From assembly GCA_035293565.1 (NCBI GenBank), contig DATGMP010000103.1, forward strand, positions 1 through 18,339: a DNA stretch of 18,339 nt, given 5' to 3'. Origin of the DNA: DATGMP01 sp035293565. Lineage in GTDB: Bacteria; Pseudomonadota; Alphaproteobacteria; BOG-932; Roseiterribacteraceae. The position numbers and the translations under genes were made by a program. Below the pieces are notes generated by a model. The model was given only the letters and a program-made list of their open reading frames with translations, did no database searches and was not told where the DNA came from. Positions 14,908 through 18,339 of this stretch are shown in pieces (within the stretch, counting starts at the first letter, position 1; each line of letters begins with the position of its first letter).

Positions 14908-15949
14908 GCTCGCCTTCGCCATCCCCGGCGACATCGAAGCCAGGACAGGCGGCTATGTCTACGATAAGCGGGTGATCGCCGGCTTGCGCGCTCTTGGCTG
15001 GACGGTCGAGCACATCGCCTTGCCGGCCAGCTTTCCCTTCCCCGCCGGGACCGACCGCGCAACAGCGCGCGCGCGCATCGCACGATGCGCGGCCGGCGGA
15101 CTCGTCATGGTCGACGGATTGGCGCTGGGCGTGCTCCCCGAGCTCGCCGAAGCCGAGCAAGGCAGGCTCCGGCTGGTGGCGCTCGTCCATCATCCGCTGG
15201 CGCTGGAGAGCGGGCTCAATGCGGAGCACCGGCTCCGCTTCATCGATTCCGAGCGCCGCGCTCTTGCAAAGATTTGCGCGGTCATCGTCACCAGCGACAT
15301 GACTGCGCGCACATTGGTCGCGGACTATGGGGTCCCGCCGGACAGGATCACGGTCGCGAAACCCGGCTGTGATCCCGCGCCGGAGCGTAGCGCCCCGGCT
15401 CACTCGCGTTCGATCGTGCGCCTGCTGAGCGCCGGCACCGTCACTCCACGCAAAGGGCATGACGTCCTGGTCGCGGCGCTGGCCCGGATCGCCGACCTTC
15501 CCTGGACGCTCACGCTCGCCGGCAGTTGCGAGCGTGCGCCCGATTGCGCCGCCGCGCTGATGCGCGCGATCGAGGATCACGGCCTCGTCGACCGGATCGC
15601 CCTTGTCGGCGAGGTATCGGATATGACGCCCCTTTATCAGGCGGCCGACCTCTTCGTGCTGGCGAGCCGCTATGAGGGCTACGGCATGGTGTTCGCCGAA
15701 GCGCTGCGGCATGGGCTGCCGATCGTCGGGACGAACGCGGGCGCGATACCGGAAGTGGTGCCGGCGAGCGCGGGCGTCCTGGTGCCGCCCGACGATCCCT
15801 TCGCGCTTGCCGCCGCCCTCGCCGATCTGATCGGCAGGCCCGAAAGGCGCGCCGCCTTGGCGGCGGGGGCGCGCGAAGCCTGCCGCAGCCTGTGCGATTG
15901 GAATGAGACCGCGGCCACGATCGCGGCGGCGCTGGAGCGCGTTCGCTAA
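14897..15949 (+). CDS. GT4-family glycosyltransferase (GT-B fold)
   Basis: A 350-residue cytosolic or membrane-associated glycosyltransferase. The N-terminal acceptor domain has TGGYVYDKRVIAGLRALGW and LVALVHHPLALESGL; the C-terminal nucleotide-sugar domain has SAGTVTPRKGHDVLVAAL and SRYEGYGMVFAEAL, which contains the E-x7-E motif (E260 and E268) of retaining GT4 enzymes. The ORF is open to an ATG at 14849, but the TTG at 14897 with GAGG six bases upstream gives the usual short N-terminus and overlaps the PTPS-like stop by 11 bases, which indicates translational coupling. The acceptor is unknown. Coupling to a PTPS-like gene suggests a pterin or related small molecule, as in cyanobacterial pteridine glucosyltransferases, but this is inference. 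It ends one base before the convergent RibD-like gene. Confidence 0.88.
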   Translation: MAAELAFAIPGDIEARTGGYVYDKRVIAGLRALGWTVEHIALPASFPFPAGTDRATARARIARCAAGGLVMVDGLALGVLPELAEAEQGRLRLVALVHHPLALESGLNAEHRLRFIDSERRALAKICAVIVTSDMTARTLVADYGVPPDRITVAKPGCDPAPERSAPAHSRSIVRLLSAGTVTPRKGHDVLVAALARIADLPWTLTLAGSCERAPDCAAALMRAIEDHGLVDRIALVGEVSDMTPLYQAADLFVLASRYEGYGMVFAEALRHGLPIVGTNAGAIPEVVPASAGVLVPPDDPFALAAALADLIGRPERRAALAAGAREACRSLCDWNETAATIAAALERVR

Positions 15950-15950
15950 T

Positions 15951-16766
15951 TCAGCGTCGAGCCGCCGCCAAGTCGCAGTCGAACAGAATGTCTCGACCAA
16001 GCCTGTGAATGGCCGTCCGCGGCCGCATCGCGGCCTCCAGCGCGTCGATCGGCGGCAGCGAGATGCCGATTGGGCCCGAGCCGATCAAAATCGGCGCCAC
16101 GCAGATGTGAAGCCGGTGTATCGCGCCCGCCGACAGGAAGGCCGATACGGTTCCCGCGCCTCCCTCGATCAGCAGCCGGCGAAAGCCGCGCTCGGCAAGC
16201 GCGGCCACCATGTCCGCCGGGTCGAGCTTGCCGTCGCGGCAAGGAAGAATGATCGGCTCCACGCCCTCCGGCCTGTTCCGCGCCTGTCCCTGCACGGCAT
16301 AGACAGGCGCCCCGTCCCCGGCGAGCAGCCGTGCGGTGGGCGGCAGGCGCCCGTTCGGATCGATCACCACCCGCGCCGGGTTCGGCCCCTCGACCCGTCT
16401 GACCGTGAGCTGGGGATCGTCGGCCAGCACGGTTCCGATGCCGACGACGACCGCATCGACCAGCGCGCGCAGCCGATGCAGGTGGCTGAGCGACTCCGGC
16501 CCGTTGACATAGTGCGAGCGCCCGGTCGCCGTCGCCACGCGGCCGTCGAGCGACTGGCCGAGCTGACCGATGACGAAGGCAGGGCAGGCGTGCCCCAGCG
16601 CGATCGGCGCATAGCGATGCCAGAAGGCTCCGCCGAAAGAATCGTCGCCGGGAACGGCGAGCGCCTTGCCGCCGACGGCGAGCGCCAGCAGCCTGGTCCA
16701 AGCGCCATCGAAATGGGATTCGTCCGCTTGCGCCGAATCCGGATCCTCCGACCACAAGCTCGTCAT
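15951..16766 (-). CDS. RibD C-terminal-type reductase (DHFR fold), no deaminase domain
   Basis: A 271-residue protein with the RibD_C fold, related to dihydrofolate reductase. In riboflavin synthesis this domain uses NADPH to reduce the ribose of a 5-amino-6-ribosylamino-pyrimidine phosphate. The core (about 63-271) shows GQLGQSLDGRVA, the VVVGIGTVLADDPQLTVR segment (107-123), LLIEGGAGTVSAFL (198-211) and PILIGSGP. The zinc-binding deaminase domain that precedes it in normal RibD is missing; instead there are about 62 residues of unrecognised sequence. The ORF is open to an ATG at 16892, but the ATG at 16766, with GGAG 11 bases upstream, is preferred. It converges on the GT4 gene with a one-base gap. 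Some RibD-like proteins, such as mycobacterial Rv2671, reduce dihydrofolate, so a pterin substrate is conceivable. Confidence 0.88.
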   Translation of the reverse strand: MTSLWSEDPDSAQADESHFDGAWTRLLALAVGGKALAVPGDDSFGGAFWHRYAPIALGHACPAFVIGQLGQSLDGRVATATGRSHYVNGPESLSHLHRLRALVDAVVVGIGTVLADDPQLTVRRVEGPNPARVVIDPNGRLPPTARLLAGDGAPVYAVQGQARNRPEGVEPIILPCRDGKLDPADMVAALAERGFRRLLIEGGAGTVSAFLSAGAIHRLHICVAPILIGSGPIGISLPPIDALEAAMRPRTAIHRLGRDILFDCDLAAARR

Positions 16767-16784
16767 CACCCGTTCGCTCCGGCG

Positions 16785-16800
16785 GGCGGTCAAGACCGCC
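16785..16800. promoter_or_regulatory. Perfect palindrome just upstream of the RibD-like gene
   Basis: GGCGGTC (16785-16791) and GACCGCC (16794-16800) are perfect inverted arms with a 2-base centre, ending 18 bases before the ATG at 16766. Overlapping arms CCGGCGG (16779-16785) and CCGCCGG (16796-16802) offer a second stem, so the RNA could fold in two ways. It may be an operator or a leader hairpin; neither is proven. Confidence 0.45.
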
Positions 16801-17407
16801 GGATGGCTATGGCGCAACGGTCTGCCGATTGCAACCGCACCCAGACCCGCCGTCTGCCGCCGGCATCGTACGGAACCAGCACGTGAAAACACGGAGGTCG
16901 AATCGCGGCTCCCGTTCGGGATCGGCGCGGCGCCTCGATGCGACCGACCGTCGCTGGACCATGCCCGTGAAGGCCGATCACCCCCGCATTTTCATGGGCA
17001 TAGGCCCCAACTTCGCCATGATTATTCGCAAATATCGCGTACACTGGTCATCGAGTCGTCAGGATCGAGTCGCACGCCGACATGCTCACTGGGGGTTCTG
17101 AAACTGCCGCGCATCCTTGGGCCGCATTCGCGAAATCCGAACGCGAGGCGGGCGGCAGCACTGCGGCGCGAAATCATCACTATATTAACAGTATGGGTGG
17201 TTCGTTAACCATTCGGGGCTACCGTTCGTTATCCAAGCACGAGGTCGGCGGAATCCTGCCGCTCGTCCTGCGTCGGGAACGATGATGGCTAGAGACGCTT
17301 ATGGATGGCACGACATTTGCTTCTACGTAGTAGAGGATGATGTCGATCGCGCGAGCGTCGTTTCCATGGATGGTCCGATCGAGCCCCACCACCGCGGTTG
17401 TGTTTTC

Positions 17408-17429
17408 GTCCGCGACGACGCTCGCGGAC
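17408..17429 (+). promoter_or_regulatory. Strong hairpin in the prkA leader
   Basis: GTCCGCGA (17408-17415) and TCGCGGAC (17422-17429) form a perfect GC-rich 8-base stem with a 6-base loop, about 90 bases before the prkA ATG. No T run follows, so a simple terminator is unlikely. It may stabilise or regulate the leader if the promoter lies upstream of it. Confidence 0.45.
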
Positions 17430-17521
17430 CCATGAGCCCGTTGCCGGGGGCATCGGACGAAATTTCTTCCAACAACACGCCGCCAGCTCACGAGGCGATT
17501 ATGGCGCGCTAGGAGGGTTCG

Positions 17522-18339
17522 ATGGGCGTAGTCGATCAGATTTTTTCTCGGTCCCTGGAGACCTATGAGAGTCAACGGCAATATGAAATGCCACTGCTCG
17601 ACTACCTGGAACTGTGCCGCACCGATCCGATGGCATACGCGACCGCCGCGGAGCGGATGGTGGCGGCGATCGGCGAGCCGGAAGTCGTGGATACGGCGCG
17701 CAATCCCCGCCTCGGCCGCATATTCCTGAACCGCACGATCAAAGTGTATCCGGCCTTCGCCGAATTCTACGGCATGGAGGATACGATCGAGCGGATCGTC
17801 AATTTCTTCCGCTATGCCGCCCAGGGGCTCGAGGAGCGCAAGCAGATCCTCTATCTGCTGGGTCCGGTCGGCGGCGGCAAATCCTCCATCGCCGAGCGGC
17901 TGAAGCAGCTGATGGAGAAGCTGCCCATCTATGTGCTGAAGGCCGGCGAGGCGTTGAGCCCGATCTTCGAAAGCCCGCTCGGGCTCTTCAATCCCGAGCT
18001 GATGGGCCAGGAGCTCGAGGAGCGGTTCAATATACCGATTCGTCGCCTGACCGGCCTCATGTCGCCCTGGGCGGTCAAGCGTCTGGACGAGTTCCGGGGG
18101 GATATCTCCAAGTTCAGCGTCGTGAGGCTGCATCCGTCGCGGCTGCGCCAGATCGCCGTCTCCAAGACCGAGCCCGGCGACGAGAACAACCAGGATATAT
18201 CGAGCCTGGTCGGCAAGGTGGATATCCGCCAGCTCGAGATGTTCAGCCAGAACGACCCCGACGCCTACAGCTTCTCCGGCGGCCTCAACCGGACGACCCA
18301 GGGCCTGCTCGAATTCGTCGAGATGTTCAAGGCGCCGAT
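17522..18339 (+). CDS. prkA: PrkA family serine protein kinase, AAA+ (partial, C-terminus beyond window)
   Basis: The first 272 residues of a PrkA/YeaG-type serine protein kinase, a cytoplasmic protein linked in several bacteria to starvation and stress responses. The N-terminal helical part has QYEMPLLDYLELCRTDPMAY, followed by RNPRLGRIFLNRTIKVYPAF and the AAA+ core with Walker A GPVGGGKS at 114-121. Later PrkA segments such as SPIFESPLGLFNPELM and DAYSFSGGLNRTTQGLLEFVEMFKAP are clear. The kinase-like C-terminal domain is beyond the window. The start is certain: AGGAGGG at 17511-17517 lies four bases before the ATG. In many genomes prkA is followed by a YeaH-type von Willebrand protein and a SpoVR protein; that is expected downstream but not visible here. 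Confidence 0.96.
   Translation, partial: MGVVDQIFSRSLETYESQRQYEMPLLDYLELCRTDPMAYATAAERMVAAIGEPEVVDTARNPRLGRIFLNRTIKVYPAFAEFYGMEDTIERIVNFFRYAAQGLEERKQILYLLGPVGGGKSSIAERLKQLMEKLPIYVLKAGEALSPIFESPLGLFNPELMGQELEERFNIPIRRLTGLMSPWAVKRLDEFRGDISKFSVVRLHPSRLRQIAVSKTEPGDENNQDISSLVGKVDIRQLEMFSQNDPDAYSFSGGLNRTTQGLLEFVEMFKAP

Larger units (their letters stand above)
16767..17521. other. Intergenic region without a convincing gene
   Basis: About 755 bases separate the divergent RibD-like gene and prkA. The open frames here have no recognisable domains, no good ribosome binding sites and atypical composition. The stretch 17160-17230 is locally AT-richer (tatattaacag, gttaacc) and could hold the prkA promoter, but I could not match a consensus. 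The palindrome at 16785-16800 and the hairpin at 17408-17429 are the clear structures. A small RNA or decayed gene cannot be excluded. Confidence 0.5.

Noticed and set aside
16790..17044. 84-codon minus-strand ORF upstream of the RibD-like gene
   Set aside because: Composition is not protein-like, there is no clear ribosome binding site, and it overlaps the palindrome.
17277..17300. GGAAC followed after about 15 bases by CGCTT, resembling an EcfG general-stress promoter
   Set aside because: The spacing and the -10 element do not match the GGAAC-N16/17-CGTT pattern well enough to call.
17282..17512. 76-codon plus-strand ORF directly upstream of prkA
   Set aside because: No good ribosome binding site, no recognisable domain, and it contains the leader hairpin; its stop touches the prkA ribosome binding site, so coupling is possible but unsupported.
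1..18339. Defence system, prophage, CRISPR array or integrative element
   Set aside because: No nuclease, helicase, integrase, phage structural gene, or regularly spaced repeat array was seen.

Overview
The window is high-GC bacterial DNA with densely packed genes on both strands. Its gene content points to an alphaproteobacterium, though I cannot name the order. The evidence is a SthA-type transhydrogenase, a short OpgH glucosyltransferase, PrkA kinase, a DUF899/DUF1993 pair, and 'GTCATTCCCGCG' extragenic repeats of a kind I associate with this class. No tRNA, rRNA, CRISPR array, transposase or phage gene was found. Two genes are cut by the window edges: a ClC chloride transporter on the left and prkA on the right.

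Left region (1-7400). A ClC-family chloride transporter (minus strand, partial) is followed by a block on the minus strand: a MarR regulator, a large FMN/FAD/4Fe-4S ene-reductase of the 2,4-dienoyl-CoA reductase type, and a small protein that may be ferritin-like. marR is divergent from a plus-strand pair, DUF899 (thioredoxin-like) and DUF1993. The short gap between them holds a perfect 10-bp palindrome lying between two TTGACA boxes, which is a likely operator for MarR autoregulation. An MFS transporter on the minus strand converges on, and overlaps, the DUF1993 gene.

Middle region (7400-13500). It contains a 123-bp MITE/REP-like inverted repeat, a small unknown ORF, sthA (soluble transhydrogenase), a SulP/STAS anion transporter, a 65-residue membrane protein and opgH (osmoregulated periplasmic glucan glucosyltransferase). 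A collapsed copy of the same repeat lies just upstream of opgH.

Right region (13500-16770). This is the most unusual part. Three tightly coupled plus-strand genes encode a BchC-like MDR oxidoreductase without zinc ligands, a 6-pyruvoyl-tetrahydropterin-synthase-fold protein whose catalytic residues are replaced, and a GT4 glycosyltransferase. A convergent gene for a RibD-type pyrimidine/pterin reductase without the deaminase domain begins one base past them. Together they look like part of an uncharacterised pathway that makes a glycosylated pterin- or pyrimidine-derived compound. That reading is inference.

Right edge (16770-18339). About 750 bases without a convincing gene, but with two strong inverted repeats, lead into prkA, the AAA+ serine protein kinase. 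prkA has a near-consensus ribosome binding site and runs off the window.
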